Positions 18,245-28,429 of a stretch of 41,050 bases of DNA are shown piece by piece. Positions within the stretch are counted from its first letter, which is position 1, and the number at the start of each line of letters is the position of its first letter. Origin of the DNA: a bacterium (GTDB lineage Bacteria > Patescibacteriota > Doudnabacteria > UBA920). Under the pieces are notes generated by a model. The model saw only the letters and a list, made by a program, of their open reading frames with translations. It had not been told where the DNA came from and ran no database searches. The stretch spans positions 1-41,050 of the forward strand of contig JAJYWK010000008.1 of the NCBI GenBank assembly GCA_021791515.1. The letters run 5' to 3'. The position numbers and the translations under genes were made by a program.

Positions 18245-19426
18245 ATGCCTTCAGCAAATGGAATTAGAGATGCGGCAAGCCTGGGAGTTACGCGCAAGTA
18301 CGACGTAGCCGACGTAATATCGCTGCTTGATGCCGAGCGCTACCCCCTCCTGGCGATTTTAACCAATGCCGGCAAAGATCCGGCCACCAAACAGGGCAAG
18401 GCCCTAAAGAAAAAAGAAGTGACTGACCCGGAATTCAAATGGTTTGAGGACAAGTTCGGAGCGCGCGAGGACATAGTAGCGGCCAACCAGGCCGGCGCGA
18501 CTTCCCTGCAAGTCACCAACGGCGGCTACTTCAGCATCGGCGACGTGCTGCTTTGCGTCAAAACCGCCCAAGCGACCAACAACCCTATAGGCGAAGTCAT
18601 GCTGGTTACCAACATTAACGTCAACGTCCTGACTATCCAGCGCCAAATTGGCGACGGCACCTCGGGCGGCGGCCTGCTCCAGCAGAACGACGTGATTTGG
18701 ATTATCGGCAACGCCAACGAGGAAGGCGCGAGCGTCCGCGACATCAAAGCTACGGCCGTGGCCGAAGTTATAAACTTCTGCCAGATTTTCCGCACTCCGA
18801 TTGGCCTGACCGAAACGGCCAGAAACACCAAAGGATGGGTAAAGGAAAGCGACTTCGACTACCAGACCAGAAAGAAAGCCATTGAACACCTGGTGGACGT
18901 AGAACGCGCGTTCATGTTCGGCAAGAAAGAAATACTGACTTCAGGACTGACCCACCCCAAGCGTTTTACCGGCGGGATTTTCCCGCGCATTTCCCAGGTA
19001 GTCAGCAATGTTGCCACGAGAGCCGATTTCAACAACTTCCTCCAGGTACTGTTCGCGCACGGCAATTCTGAAAAGTATTTAATGGCCTCGCCATATGCGG
19101 TCAGCAAGATAAATGAATTCGCGATGGACAAACTGCAAGTCTTGCAGGGCGAAAACACTTTCGGCCTGACCGTGATCAAATACCTGTCCCCTTACGGCAC
19201 CCTGAACATCATCAAGCACGATTTGATCACCGGCGACTTGTACGGCAAGAGCGCGGCCGGAATGGATTTGGAGTGCCTGACTTACTGCTATCTGACAAAC
19301 CGCGACACCAAGCTCCTGACCAACCGGCAAAACCCGGGCGAAGATGCCCGCGTGGACGAATACCTTACCGAGTGCGGCCTGCAATTCGAGCAGCCCGAGC
19401 GCCATGCGGTAGTCAAGTTTTCCTGA
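18245..19426 (+). CDS. major capsid protein (DUF5309/SU10-like)
   Basis: Position after scaffold. VADVISLLDAERYPLLAILTNAG...FQWFED-like start and MCP-like central segment. Confidence 0.78.
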   Translation: MPSANGIRDAASLGVTRKYDVADVISLLDAERYPLLAILTNAGKDPATKQGKALKKKEVTDPEFKWFEDKFGAREDIVAANQAGATSLQVTNGGYFSIGDVLLCVKTAQATNNPIGEVMLVTNINVNVLTIQRQIGDGTSGGGLLQQNDVIWIIGNANEEGASVRDIKATAVAEVINFCQIFRTPIGLTETARNTKGWVKESDFDYQTRKKAIEHLVDVERAFMFGKKEILTSGLTHPKRFTGGIFPRISQVVSNVATRADFNNFLQVLFAHGNSEKYLMASPYAVSKINEFAMDKLQVLQGENTFGLTVIKYLSPYGTLNIIKHDLITGDLYGKSAAGMDLECLTYCYLTNRDTKLLTNRQNPGEDARVDEYLTECGLQFEQPERHAVVKFS

Positions 19427-19537
19427 TCGAATTTAATCCGAAGGCCTGAGGCCGGGCAGATATATAAGAAGTATTAAGCCCGGCCAGGGCTGGACAGCGG
19501 GGCCGGTCGAGCTTCGCCATTAAAGAAACTATTTTTT

Positions 19538-19984
19538 ATGGGACAAAAAAACAACTCCAAAACCCAAGACCCATCCAAAACAAATACAAAAAACACAGAC
19601 AAAAGCAAACGCTACGCCACCCGCTTCGGCCAGCACTACAGCATTGTCAGGGTTCCCAGCGTAACCGAGGTGATTAACGGCATCCCCGTGGTCAAGCCGG
19701 GAAAAACGATTGAGTTCAAAAACGGCATTTATGAAACCAGCGATCCCGCCGAACAGGAATTCCTCGCGACCTCGCCCTACGCCGGCGTGGACTATATGGA
19801 AGTGACCAAAGAGGTAGACAGCGCCTTAAAAGCAAAACTGCTGGCCGAGAAAGAAGCGGAACTGAAAGCGAAGGAAGACGACCTGCGCAGGCGGGAACTG
19901 GAAATTCAAAACCAGGAAGACGGCGGCGATGCGGCAGAAAATAAAAATCAAAGTAAAACCAAAAATAAACAGCCAAAATTTTAA
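19538..19984 (+). CDS. hypothetical virion protein
   Basis: ORF 148 aa between capsid and connector genes. Confidence 0.55.
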   Translation: MGQKNNSKTQDPSKTNTKNTDKSKRYATRFGQHYSIVRVPSVTEVINGIPVVKPGKTIEFKNGIYETSDPAEQEFLATSPYAGVDYMEVTKEVDSALKAKLLAEKEAELKAKEDDLRRRELEIQNQEDGGDAAENKNQSKTKNKQPKF

Positions 19985-20031
19985 AACAAAAATTTAAAGG
20001 TCGAAAAACCAACCAATAAAGCACAAACGAT

Positions 20032-20325
20032 ATGGCGGTAGAAAGCAGGCCCGCATTTGCCGTAGGCGAAGCGACCGTAGCCGCGGCCGGTACTCCAGTC
20101 CAGCTTCCCGACACCAAAATAGGCCAGGGATGCGAGCTGGTAGTAAAAGCCAAAAAGACCAATCAGGGAAGCCTTAAAGTCGGACAGTCCTCAGCCGAGG
20201 CACTGGCTGGAAAGTTTCTGCTTGATCCGAACGAAGCGGTAAAACTCCGGATAGACAATGCCAGCAAGGTCTGGGTTGACGCGGAAGTCAGCGGGGACAA
20301 GGCCAGCCTGATTGTAGAGCAATAA
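20032..20325 (+). CDS. small beta-rich virion protein
   Basis: ORF 97 aa; LRIDNASKVWVDAEVSGDKASLIVEQ. Confidence 0.55.
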   Translation: MAVESRPAFAVGEATVAAAGTPVQLPDTKIGQGCELVVKAKKTNQGSLKVGQSSAEALAGKFLLDPNEAVKLRIDNASKVWVDAEVSGDKASLIVEQ

Positions 20326-20329
20326 CCAT

Positions 20330-20908
20330 ATGGCCGATTTTATTCCAAGTCAGGGGGACTTTAGCTTCCTCCGATTCAAAAAGAGCGGCCGGTACTACGG
20401 TTCGTTCTTTACCGGCGGCGCACAAACTACCCAGTCGATAGCAACGGCGAACTCGTTGCGGGCTTTTCCGTTTTTCGTTCCGAGGCTCGCAAAGTTTGAC
20501 CGCATTGCCATGAGGGTAACCGCAGCCGGAACGGGAACGACTCCGAAATCCCGCTTGGGAATTTACGACGATAACGGCGGCATTTATCCCGGCAAACTGG
20601 TACTGGACGCGGGAGAAGTCAGCGTAAGCGCGACCGGTATAAAAGAACTGGTTATCGACCTGGCATTAAAGACCGGAAAACTTTACTGGCTGGTGCAGAT
20701 CGGCCAGGACACCACATCCCTCACGGTCGGCGCAATTGCGGTTACCGATGTGTTGGCGACAATCCTGGGTTGGGACTCCTCCCTGTCCGGCACTCCTCCG
20801 CTGGGATACGCGGTCAACCAGGCCTACGGCGCACTACCCGCAACCTATCCGGCCGGAGCGGCGGACTGGAACCTGCCGGTGCCCTTCATTGCGCTTCGCA
20901 AAGCCTGA
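20330..20908 (+). CDS. putative virion/receptor-binding beta-sandwich protein
   Basis: ORF 192 aa; beta-sandwich-like pattern. Confidence 0.5.
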   Translation: MADFIPSQGDFSFLRFKKSGRYYGSFFTGGAQTTQSIATANSLRAFPFFVPRLAKFDRIAMRVTAAGTGTTPKSRLGIYDDNGGIYPGKLVLDAGEVSVSATGIKELVIDLALKTGKLYWLVQIGQDTTSLTVGAIAVTDVLATILGWDSSLSGTPPLGYAVNQAYGALPATYPAGAADWNLPVPFIALRKA

Positions 20909-20917
20909 AATTTCTTC

Positions 20918-22558
20918 ATGAACTACATCTCGGAAATTCATACTGCGATTAGCGAAACTGGCGACGATGGCAGAGAGCAGGACAATACGACCTGGAATTC
21001 CAAAGGCAACGCCGGAAACGTGATCACCGTTGGCAACTTAAGCGGCTCGATTTATTCGGCGGGGCTAAGGTTCAGGAATGTTCCAATTCCCAAAGACGCA
21101 AAAATAGTTTTGGCCCGCCTAAGGATCCGCCCCGCTGTAACCGACTCAGCCGATCCGGACATAAAGCTGGTCATTAAGGGAATCAAAGAACCCGACACCA
21201 GACCTTTCACTCAAGCCTCAAGACCGAGCCAGCGGGCCAAGACCGTAAACGTTACTGCCTGGCACATTATAAAAAAATGGGAAGTCCACGAATGGGCGCA
21301 AACGCCGAACATCGCTCTAATTATAGAGGAGATGGTCGCGCAGGACGGCTGGAAAGCAGGCAACTCATTAGGTTTTGAGATTAAGGATAATGGGTCCGCT
21401 TCCGGACAGGCGGAATCGTTATGGGATAAAAGCAAAGGCGACGGCTACCAGGCTGAACTGGACGTATGGTACACAAACAAAGCTGTGGCGATCGGCACCC
21501 TTGCCGGAACCGACCGCGACGGCGTGGAAATTAACAAAGGCATATGGCAATCAAACCCCGCGGGAAACGTGATCGCTTTGGGCAACGATGGCGCATCAAT
21601 AAACGAAGGCGGGTTTATATTCAGCGCCTTAAACATCCCCCGCTACGCAAGCATATTAGGAGCCTGGCTTCTGCTTACCGAAGCCGACCAGAATAACCGG
21701 TTTCCTAATTTGCTCATAAAAGGCTTCGCCGAAGACGATGCTACCCCCTTTGCCTCGGACGGATCAAACCGCCCATCAACGCGTTCAAAAACAAACGCCC
21801 AAATTGAATGGACGATTGGCCATACCGAAGACGGCGTATTCGTGGGCGAGCATTGGTCGGCCAACAGCGTCTATGAATCACCGGACATAAAAGAAATCAT
21901 TCAGGAAATTATTGACCGGGAGGGCTGGACAACATCAAGTAAATTGGGACTGGTTCTGGAAAATTTATCCTCATGGTCGGGCCAGTATAAGCTCCCCTGG
22001 GATTGGATAAAAAATAACGGCGAATTCGCGGCCAAGCTCGTTGTGGCTTGGGACTACATACGGACGGTTGATTCCTCCCAAAAGGACGTGCCCAAATACG
22101 AAAAGGGCAATTATCCGGAATATATAATAGTCCACCACTCGGCGACTCCGCGGGACGGTACCCGTTTTGCCACCATTAAAAATAACCACATAGGCATCGG
22201 CTGGGGCGATATAGCCTACCACCACTGGATAGCGGGCGCTATGGACGGCGATGGAACGCATATGCCGGGCAGGCCGGAAAATAAAATCGGCGCACACACG
22301 GACACCCAAAAAATGAATTATCGTTCCATCGGCATTGCGGTATGCGGCGACTTCCATCCGGCAAGCGGCAACGAACAACCCACGCCCGAGCAACTGGCGA
22401 CCCTGCAAACGCTTCTTGATACGGTCAGGAAAGCAAGAGGTATTCCGAAAGAGCGCGTACTCGGCCACCGGGAAACGCCGGACACGACCAACTGTCCCGG
22501 CGACAACCTGCTTTCTTATATCCAGCAATACCGTGCCACGGGAAAACTTCAACCTTGA
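20918..22558 (+). CDS. virion protein with two tandem beta-sandwich-like domains and a C-terminal N-acetylmuramoyl-L-alanine amidase (PGRP/Amidase_2) domain
   Basis: IIVHHSATPRDG...YHHWIAGAMDGDGTHMPGRPENKIGAHT...SIGIAVCGDF...VLGHRETPDTTNCPG. Two N-terminal repeats alignable by eye. Confidence 0.85.
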   Translation: MNYISEIHTAISETGDDGREQDNTTWNSKGNAGNVITVGNLSGSIYSAGLRFRNVPIPKDAKIVLARLRIRPAVTDSADPDIKLVIKGIKEPDTRPFTQASRPSQRAKTVNVTAWHIIKKWEVHEWAQTPNIALIIEEMVAQDGWKAGNSLGFEIKDNGSASGQAESLWDKSKGDGYQAELDVWYTNKAVAIGTLAGTDRDGVEINKGIWQSNPAGNVIALGNDGASINEGGFIFSALNIPRYASILGAWLLLTEADQNNRFPNLLIKGFAEDDATPFASDGSNRPSTRSKTNAQIEWTIGHTEDGVFVGEHWSANSVYESPDIKEIIQEIIDREGWTTSSKLGLVLENLSSWSGQYKLPWDWIKNNGEFAAKLVVAWDYIRTVDSSQKDVPKYEKGNYPEYIIVHHSATPRDGTRFATIKNNHIGIGWGDIAYHHWIAGAMDGDGTHMPGRPENKIGAHTDTQKMNYRSIGIAVCGDFHPASGNEQPTPEQLATLQTLLDTVRKARGIPKERVLGHRETPDTTNCPGDNLLSYIQQYRATGKLQP

Positions 22559-22562
22559 AACT

Positions 22563-23207
22563 ATGCAACTACAGGAATTCTTACAGGATTTAAACGCCCG
22601 CATGTCGGCTGCCAAAACCACCGGCTTGTGGAGCGAGGCGGATAAAACCAGATGGATCAACAAAGCCGTAGTCCGCGTCTGCAATTTTGCCAAATGGACG
22701 TTCCTCGGACACCACTCCAGCCAGCTTACAGAAAAAGACAAGGAAGCTTATTTTCTACCCTTTGACTACAGGCCGGGAGGAATGATGTTTATAAAAGTCG
22801 GCGGCACGGAATATGGCAAGGTCGGCGTGGAAAATTACCAAAGCGGCAACCACATACTGGATAACGTATTCACCATAATCGGCGACGAGTACCTGCTTGA
22901 CCCGGCTCCCCAGGAGGACGGAAAAATCATTGACCTCTACTACCGCCGCAGGCCGGTGCCTCTAGTAAACCCTACTGACGAACCGATAACGCCGGAAGAA
23001 ATGGACGAGCCTGTAGTAAAAATCGCTCTGGGCGTCTGCCTGAAAAAAGAACCGAACAAAAGCAATGACGGCGACAAGGAAATAATTGAAGCCACCGCCA
23101 TGCTACAGCAAATAAAAGACAGGCAGGACGAAGAAATCGGCGAAGCGGGCTTTACGGGGCAGGCAAACAGTACGCGGTTCATTTATCGAAACAGCAACGA
23201 GCAATAG
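22563..23207 (+). CDS. putative head-tail connector / tail tubular A-like protein
   Basis: Position and pattern (LQEFLQDLNARM...IIGDEYLLDPAPQEDGKIIDLYYRRRPVPL). ATG 22563 preferred. Confidence 0.55.
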   Translation: MQLQEFLQDLNARMSAAKTTGLWSEADKTRWINKAVVRVCNFAKWTFLGHHSSQLTEKDKEAYFLPFDYRPGGMMFIKVGGTEYGKVGVENYQSGNHILDNVFTIIGDEYLLDPAPQEDGKIIDLYYRRRPVPLVNPTDEPITPEEMDEPVVKIALGVCLKKEPNKSNDGDKEIIEATAMLQQIKDRQDEEIGEAGFTGQANSTRFIYRNSNEQ

Positions 23208-23209
23208 CA

Positions 23210-24652
23210 ATGGCATTAAACGCATACAAGCTGCAAGGTTTTAAATCAGGACTGGCCGATGACGCATACAAGGGCGTGGCTGGATCGTTCCGGTTTGGCT
23301 ACTGCTTGGACATAAGAAGCGGGTCCGACACCTTAAAGTGCAATCAGGCGCTGAAGAAAGATTCCGGCAATGTTGTTACTGATCTAATTTTATTTTTCGT
23401 TCCGGCCGGCAACGGCAAGCTGTATGGCTTTGGAGACACTGGCAGAATTTATCGCAAGGCTTCCATAGCCGACCCGTGGGAACTTGTTTATACGGATCCC
23501 AACGGCAAAATTACCGGCGCGGGCGAATATACGAATAACAACGGATCAGGCAACTATCAACCATACCTTTACTGGGCGACAGAAACTACGCTGAAAAGAA
23601 TTCCTCTCTCCGGCAACTGGAACTCCGACGTCCAGGTCTTCGGCGCGTTAAACGGCGACCCGTCATGGCACACAATGAGCATTGCCGTAGGAGTACTGAT
23701 GATATGCGATGGCGGCTACTTGGGGCTGGTGGACTACGAGGGCAACTTCAACAACCGGGCGCTGGACATTATTCCCGGCAACCGCACCAAATGCCTGCTG
23801 CCTCTGGACCAGACGGCTGTCATAGGCTCGACCAAAGGCGACAAGGTTGAAGAAGGCTGGCTATGGACGTGGGATAAACAACAGCCTTCGTGGATACTAA
23901 AACGCTTGATCGCGGAAAAAGGAGTGAACTGCCTGACTCAGGGAGAATTTATAATCATCCAGGCCGGAATAAATGGAGGAATATATTACTGGGACACCAC
24001 CAACCTGCTGAGGATAAAACAATTTCCCGGCGGCGGCTGGGTAAATCCGGGAGCGGTAACAAACTTTAAAGGACTGCCCCTGCTCGGAGTAACCGGATCG
24101 GACAAGTGCGGAGTGTATTCCTACGGCAGGCTGAATAAAAACGATCCGTATGCCCTAAACCTCGAATACATACCATCGCATGGCAAACTGGATGGAGCTG
24201 AAATCGGGGCGCTGTGCATGTACTGCGACAAACCTTTTGTATCCTGGCGGGACGGCGCAACCTGCGGGATTGACATTTTAGACGACTCGAGCAAAGCGCC
24301 CGCAAGGTACGAAGGACTGGTCTTCGACGGCGGAGAGCCGTTCACGCAAAAAGGCTTCAGGTACATAAAGCTGCTAACCAAGCCGCTTCCGGCCGAATGC
24401 TCCATAGAAGCCTACTACCGGCTGAACGAACAAGGCGACTGGAAACAAGCCTTTATGGAAGACGGCAGCGAAAGCTTTGACAAGGAAGGAAATACCAAGG
24501 CGGTATTCACCATAGAAACCGGCGACGAGGAAGGAGAAGAAAAAGGCAAGGGCGAAACTTATGAGATGGCTTTAAGCTTAAATCCTTCCGGAAACGAAAC
24601 GCCGGAAATCGTGGCCGCCATGACTTATTTTGAAGCGGTGGGAATTTTCTAA
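23210..24652 (+). CDS. putative tail tubular B/tail protein
   Basis: 480 aa beta-propeller-like pattern following the connector-like gene. Confidence 0.55.
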   Translation: MALNAYKLQGFKSGLADDAYKGVAGSFRFGYCLDIRSGSDTLKCNQALKKDSGNVVTDLILFFVPAGNGKLYGFGDTGRIYRKASIADPWELVYTDPNGKITGAGEYTNNNGSGNYQPYLYWATETTLKRIPLSGNWNSDVQVFGALNGDPSWHTMSIAVGVLMICDGGYLGLVDYEGNFNNRALDIIPGNRTKCLLPLDQTAVIGSTKGDKVEEGWLWTWDKQQPSWILKRLIAEKGVNCLTQGEFIIIQAGINGGIYYWDTTNLLRIKQFPGGGWVNPGAVTNFKGLPLLGVTGSDKCGVYSYGRLNKNDPYALNLEYIPSHGKLDGAEIGALCMYCDKPFVSWRDGATCGIDILDDSSKAPARYEGLVFDGGEPFTQKGFRYIKLLTKPLPAECSIEAYYRLNEQGDWKQAFMEDGSESFDKEGNTKAVFTIETGDEEGEEKGKGETYEMALSLNPSGNETPEIVAAMTYFEAVGIF

Positions 24653-24655
24653 AAT

Positions 24656-25885
24656 ATGGTGGAATTAATTAAAAAAATATTTTCCAACAGCGAAATACCC
24701 GACATCCCCTTTCCGGAAATTCCTCCTCATGACCACAACGGGGAGAATTCACCCATGCTCGCACCCTCTTCCGTAGATTCGGCGCAGATAAAAGCGGGCG
24801 CGGTAGTCACAGCATCGCTGGCCGACGACTCGGTAAATTCCGAGAAAATAATCGACGACGCCATACTGACCGAACATATAAACGCGCTGGCGGTAACCCA
24901 GCAAAAACTCGCTGACGCTTCGGTGGCTACCGCAAAAATTCAGAACGGGGCGGTTAATGCAACCAAACTGATCCAAAGCGAAGCCGTCATTACCCTCTCG
25001 GCCCAAATAGCCAGCGCCGTAATCATCTCCGCCCACATCGGCACCGGCGTAATCCAGAACGCGCACCTGGGCAATGCGATTATCTCTACCGCCAAAATTA
25101 TAGACGGGGCTATAGTGAACGCCAAAATTGGCAACGCGGAAATCACCTCCGCAAAAATCGGTGCAGCGGAAGTTAAGAACGGCAATATTGAGAACCTGGC
25201 AGTGACTACTTCCAAAATTGACGAACTGGCAGTGGAGTGGGCAAAGATCGGTGCCTTAGCGGTCGGCAACAGCAAAATAATGGATGCGGCCATAAGCACG
25301 GCCAAAATCCAGGATGAGGCCGTCGGCACGGCGCAAATAGCCAATGCGTCAATCACTAACGCCAAAATAGACAACCTGGCGGTAACAGATGCAAAAATAT
25401 CCTCTCTGACGGCGACCAAGATTACGGCCGGACAATTCAACCTGACAACCACTGGGTACCTGTCCTGCCCTTACGGCGGCATAAAGATCGGCTACCTCCG
25501 CAACATCGGTGGAGTGTCAATTTATGGAATTCAGGCAGGAGCAGGCCACGGACTAATGCTGGATGACGGCGCGAACGGCTACGCCAGAATGTGGATAGAT
25601 ACTTCAGCCAACCGGCCGCTCTGCATAGACACCACGGCCAACGACCGCATATTCTTTAAAGCTTCCAGTGGCAACGACATTATGCGTCTGTACGGAACCA
25701 ATGCCTGGGCGGGCGGGCATGTGGACATTCAGACATCGCTGCGCATCGGTTCGACCCAGCCAAGCAATCCGGTGTCGGGACAAATGTATTACGATCCGGC
25801 GCCAGGAGGCATGGGTTCGGGCGGCAGGCTGATGATTTATAACGGTTACAGCTGGCACGCCACGGCGTGGTTTGATGAAATTTAA
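24656..25885 (+). CDS. tail fibre with decapeptide repeats
   Basis: Repeats such as AKIGNAEITS/AKIGAAEVKN/SKIDELAVEW/AKIDNLAVTD. Confidence 0.75.
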   Translation: MVELIKKIFSNSEIPDIPFPEIPPHDHNGENSPMLAPSSVDSAQIKAGAVVTASLADDSVNSEKIIDDAILTEHINALAVTQQKLADASVATAKIQNGAVNATKLIQSEAVITLSAQIASAVIISAHIGTGVIQNAHLGNAIISTAKIIDGAIVNAKIGNAEITSAKIGAAEVKNGNIENLAVTTSKIDELAVEWAKIGALAVGNSKIMDAAISTAKIQDEAVGTAQIANASITNAKIDNLAVTDAKISSLTATKITAGQFNLTTTGYLSCPYGGIKIGYLRNIGGVSIYGIQAGAGHGLMLDDGANGYARMWIDTSANRPLCIDTTANDRIFFKASSGNDIMRLYGTNAWAGGHVDIQTSLRIGSTQPSNPVSGQMYYDPAPGGMGSGGRLMIYNGYSWHATAWFDEI

Positions 25886-25900
25886 AATAAACAAAAACCC

Positions 25901-27043
25901 TTGACCAGGAACAAAACAAAAACTTTTAAATATTTTAGCGCGTTCAGCGGCATCGGGGGTTTTGAAGTCGGGGTACAACAAGCCTATGGAACGATGGGAC
26001 AACTACAACAAAAGGTTCAGCAAACCGCTAGTTGCCGGAACGCTGAAAGCAAGCGGAGCAGATCCCAATGTATTGGTTTTTCGGAAATTGACAAGTATGC
26101 AATCCAAATCTACCGATCGCATTTCCCCACTCATAAAAATTATGGCGACATTACCAAAATTAAAGCCGAAGAACTGCCGGACTTTGAATTCTTCTGCGGC
26201 GGATTCCCGTGCCAGTCTTTTTCGATTGCTGGAAAACGTGCGGGATTTAACGATACCCGAGGTACGCTCTTTTTTGACCTCGCGCGGATTGCTAAAGAAA
26301 AAAGACCGAAATATCTTTTATTTGAAAATGTTAAAGGACTGTTATCTCACGACCGCGGACGAACTTTTAAAACCATACTGTCCGCCCTTACGGAACTTGG
26401 TTATAACCTCCAAGCGATGGTACTTAACAGCAAGAATTTCGGAGTCCCACAGAATCGGGAAAGAGTGTTCATTGTCGGAAATCTTGGAACGGCGGCCAGA
26501 CCGGAAGTATTTCCTTTCACCGGAAAAAACCAGGACGATAATGAAGCAGCTGCGGCTAACGCCATTGACGCCAACTATTTCAAAGGCGCAGACAACCACG
26601 GCCAGCGTACGCAAATTGCCCATACGCCGGCGCTCCGGGCTTCGGACGCAAAGCGCGGTGATAATCAAACGCTAGTGGTGGAAGACTTTTATCCCGGCAG
26701 AATCAGGACATTCAGCAAGGCGCCGACACTGCGAAGCGGCAGGGCGGGAATAAAAATCGGCACGCTAAGGAGCTATAAACACGGACGGGGTTTTCGCGAA
26801 ATCAAGCAGGGCATATCGCCAACGCTGCCCGCCCGCGCGCGGAATGACGGCACAGGCTCGCCCGTGCTTTACCACAAACTGGCCGTTCGCCGCCTGACGC
26901 CCGTAGAGTGCGAAAGGTTGCAGGGCTTCCCGGACGGCTGGACCGGAAACGTAAGCGATACCCAGCGCTACAAAACTTTGGGTAATGCAGTTACGGTTAA
27001 CGTCATAAGAGAAATTATTAAAAGGATAAAGCATTATGTTTAG
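25901..27043 (+). CDS. DNA (cytosine-5)-methyltransferase
   Basis: FSAFSGIGGFEVG, GGFPCQSFSIAGKR, FENVKGLL, PQNRERVFIVG, TLGNAVTVNVI. Confidence 0.92.
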   Translation: MTRNKTKTFKYFSAFSGIGGFEVGVQQAYGTMGQLQQKVQQTASCRNAESKRSRSQCIGFSEIDKYAIQIYRSHFPTHKNYGDITKIKAEELPDFEFFCGGFPCQSFSIAGKRAGFNDTRGTLFFDLARIAKEKRPKYLLFENVKGLLSHDRGRTFKTILSALTELGYNLQAMVLNSKNFGVPQNRERVFIVGNLGTAARPEVFPFTGKNQDDNEAAAANAIDANYFKGADNHGQRTQIAHTPALRASDAKRGDNQTLVVEDFYPGRIRTFSKAPTLRSGRAGIKIGTLRSYKHGRGFREIKQGISPTLPARARNDGTGSPVLYHKLAVRRLTPVECERLQGFPDGWTGNVSDTQRYKTLGNAVTVNVIREIIKRIKHYV

Positions 27044-27257
27044 TAAAAAAATAGATAAAACCGACCTGGAAGAGCTGAGAAAAAGGGAGGAACTGATTAA
27101 CCAGCACATACTGATTACCCAGGCCCTGCAAACGCAAAGACAGTCTTTTCTCTTAAGCCGGTTTTCCAAATACGGTCTGGACATTTCCAAAGAATACAAC
27201 ATTGATTTAAAAACCGGCAGGGTCACGGAAAATAAACAACCACAAGTTCGTAAATAA
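27036..27257 (+). CDS. hypothetical protein
   Basis: ORF 73 aa overlapping the end of the MTase. Confidence 0.5.
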   Translation: MFSKKIDKTDLEELRKREELINQHILITQALQTQRQSFLLSRFSKYGLDISKEYNIDLKTGRVTENKQPQVRK

Positions 27258-27263
27258 ATTTTT

Positions 27264-28346
27264 ATGGCGGTTATAAATTGGGAAGAATTTAAAAAACAAT
27301 TTCAGGACTTGCGCGACAGCATTACGCCTCAGGATGGATCAACCGGCGATTTGTCGGCGACCACTTTTGATTTGCCGACCCTGCAAAAACAAATAACAGA
27401 CAATACCACGGCCCTTAAAACCGCGCAGGACAGCCTGAAAAATTTCCAGGCCGATACTTACAACAAGTATTACAACGAATCCGGTTTAAATTCCATGAAG
27501 GACCAAATTGCGGCAAAGGATGCAGAAATTACCTCGGCAAAACAGACGCGGGACACATCCATTAGCAAAACCCGGCAAAATCCTTACTACTCGGCCGCCA
27601 ATATTACCGGCGAATCGTCCGAAATAGCCAACGCGGCCAATGCGGACATTAACAACCTAATCGAAGAACGAAACGGTCTCGCCAGCCAGTACAATTCCGG
27701 ACTGGACGACATCTCGAAAAAAGTGGCGCGTGAAGCCTCGGACAAACAGCAGGAAATAGACGACTACAAATATAACCTCGGCAACCTTCAGCAACAGGTC
27801 GCCAATTACCAGAATGTCCGCAGCCAGGAATTACAGAAAAAAACCACGGATGAACAGTGGGCCGCCGAATTCGGATTAAAGCTCCAGGAACTGGAAAGCC
27901 AGGCTAAACAAAACAACGCCGGGACTTCCACCGAATGGGAACGCTTCAGCTCCAGAGTTGCGACCGGCGCGGAGCCTGATCCGGCACTTAGGGCCACGGC
28001 TCAAAGATTGATCGATCAGGGCATAGACGATCCGGCCCGTACCGGCTACACGGGTGAAACCGCGGCCAGGATAGAATCGGAACTGGGCTGGCTAAAACAG
28101 CAGCAACCGGCCGACCAGCAGAACAAGGCAAAGAGCATGACCACCAGCGAAAGTACTTTCCGGAGGGAAATAAGGGACGCCTGGAAAGAAGGATACGACC
28201 CTGACCAGCTAAAGCAGGCGTACGGCAGCGTACAGTTTACCGATTCCACCAAATCCCCCCAGGATATTATTGACGACGAATGGAACATTAAAACACGCGG
28301 CGGCGTCAGGGGATGGCTTGGCAGGCTTTTCAGGGCAGGAGTCTAG
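27264..28346 (+). CDS. coiled-coil virion-associated protein
   Basis: Q/N/D-rich coiled-coil pattern, adjacent to the polyvalent protein. Confidence 0.55.
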   Translation: MAVINWEEFKKQFQDLRDSITPQDGSTGDLSATTFDLPTLQKQITDNTTALKTAQDSLKNFQADTYNKYYNESGLNSMKDQIAAKDAEITSAKQTRDTSISKTRQNPYYSAANITGESSEIANAANADINNLIEERNGLASQYNSGLDDISKKVAREASDKQQEIDDYKYNLGNLQQQVANYQNVRSQELQKKTTDEQWAAEFGLKLQELESQAKQNNAGTSTEWERFSSRVATGAEPDPALRATAQRLIDQGIDDPARTGYTGETAARIESELGWLKQQQPADQQNKAKSMTTSESTFRREIRDAWKEGYDPDQLKQAYGSVQFTDSTKSPQDIIDDEWNIKTRGGVRGWLGRLFRAGV

Positions 28347-28429
28347 CCGTTTGCCGGAACGGTGACGCGAAAATATCGATTGTGTGGGGCTTTTTGCCCC
28401 CGGCCGGAGCTTTACAGCAATAAACAACT

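Noticed and set aside
21971-22741. 256-aa minus-strand ORF over the amidase domain
   Set aside because: Antisense shadow; amidase motifs are on the plus strand.
24940-25452. 170-aa minus-strand hydrophobic ORF
   Set aside because: Antisense of the decapeptide-repeat fibre; composition is explained by repeats.
25962-26675. 237-aa alternative-frame ORF inside the C5-MTase
   Set aside because: MTase motifs are all in the other frame; the overlap looks like chance, although the low-similarity insert after motif I could be re-examined for a frameshift.
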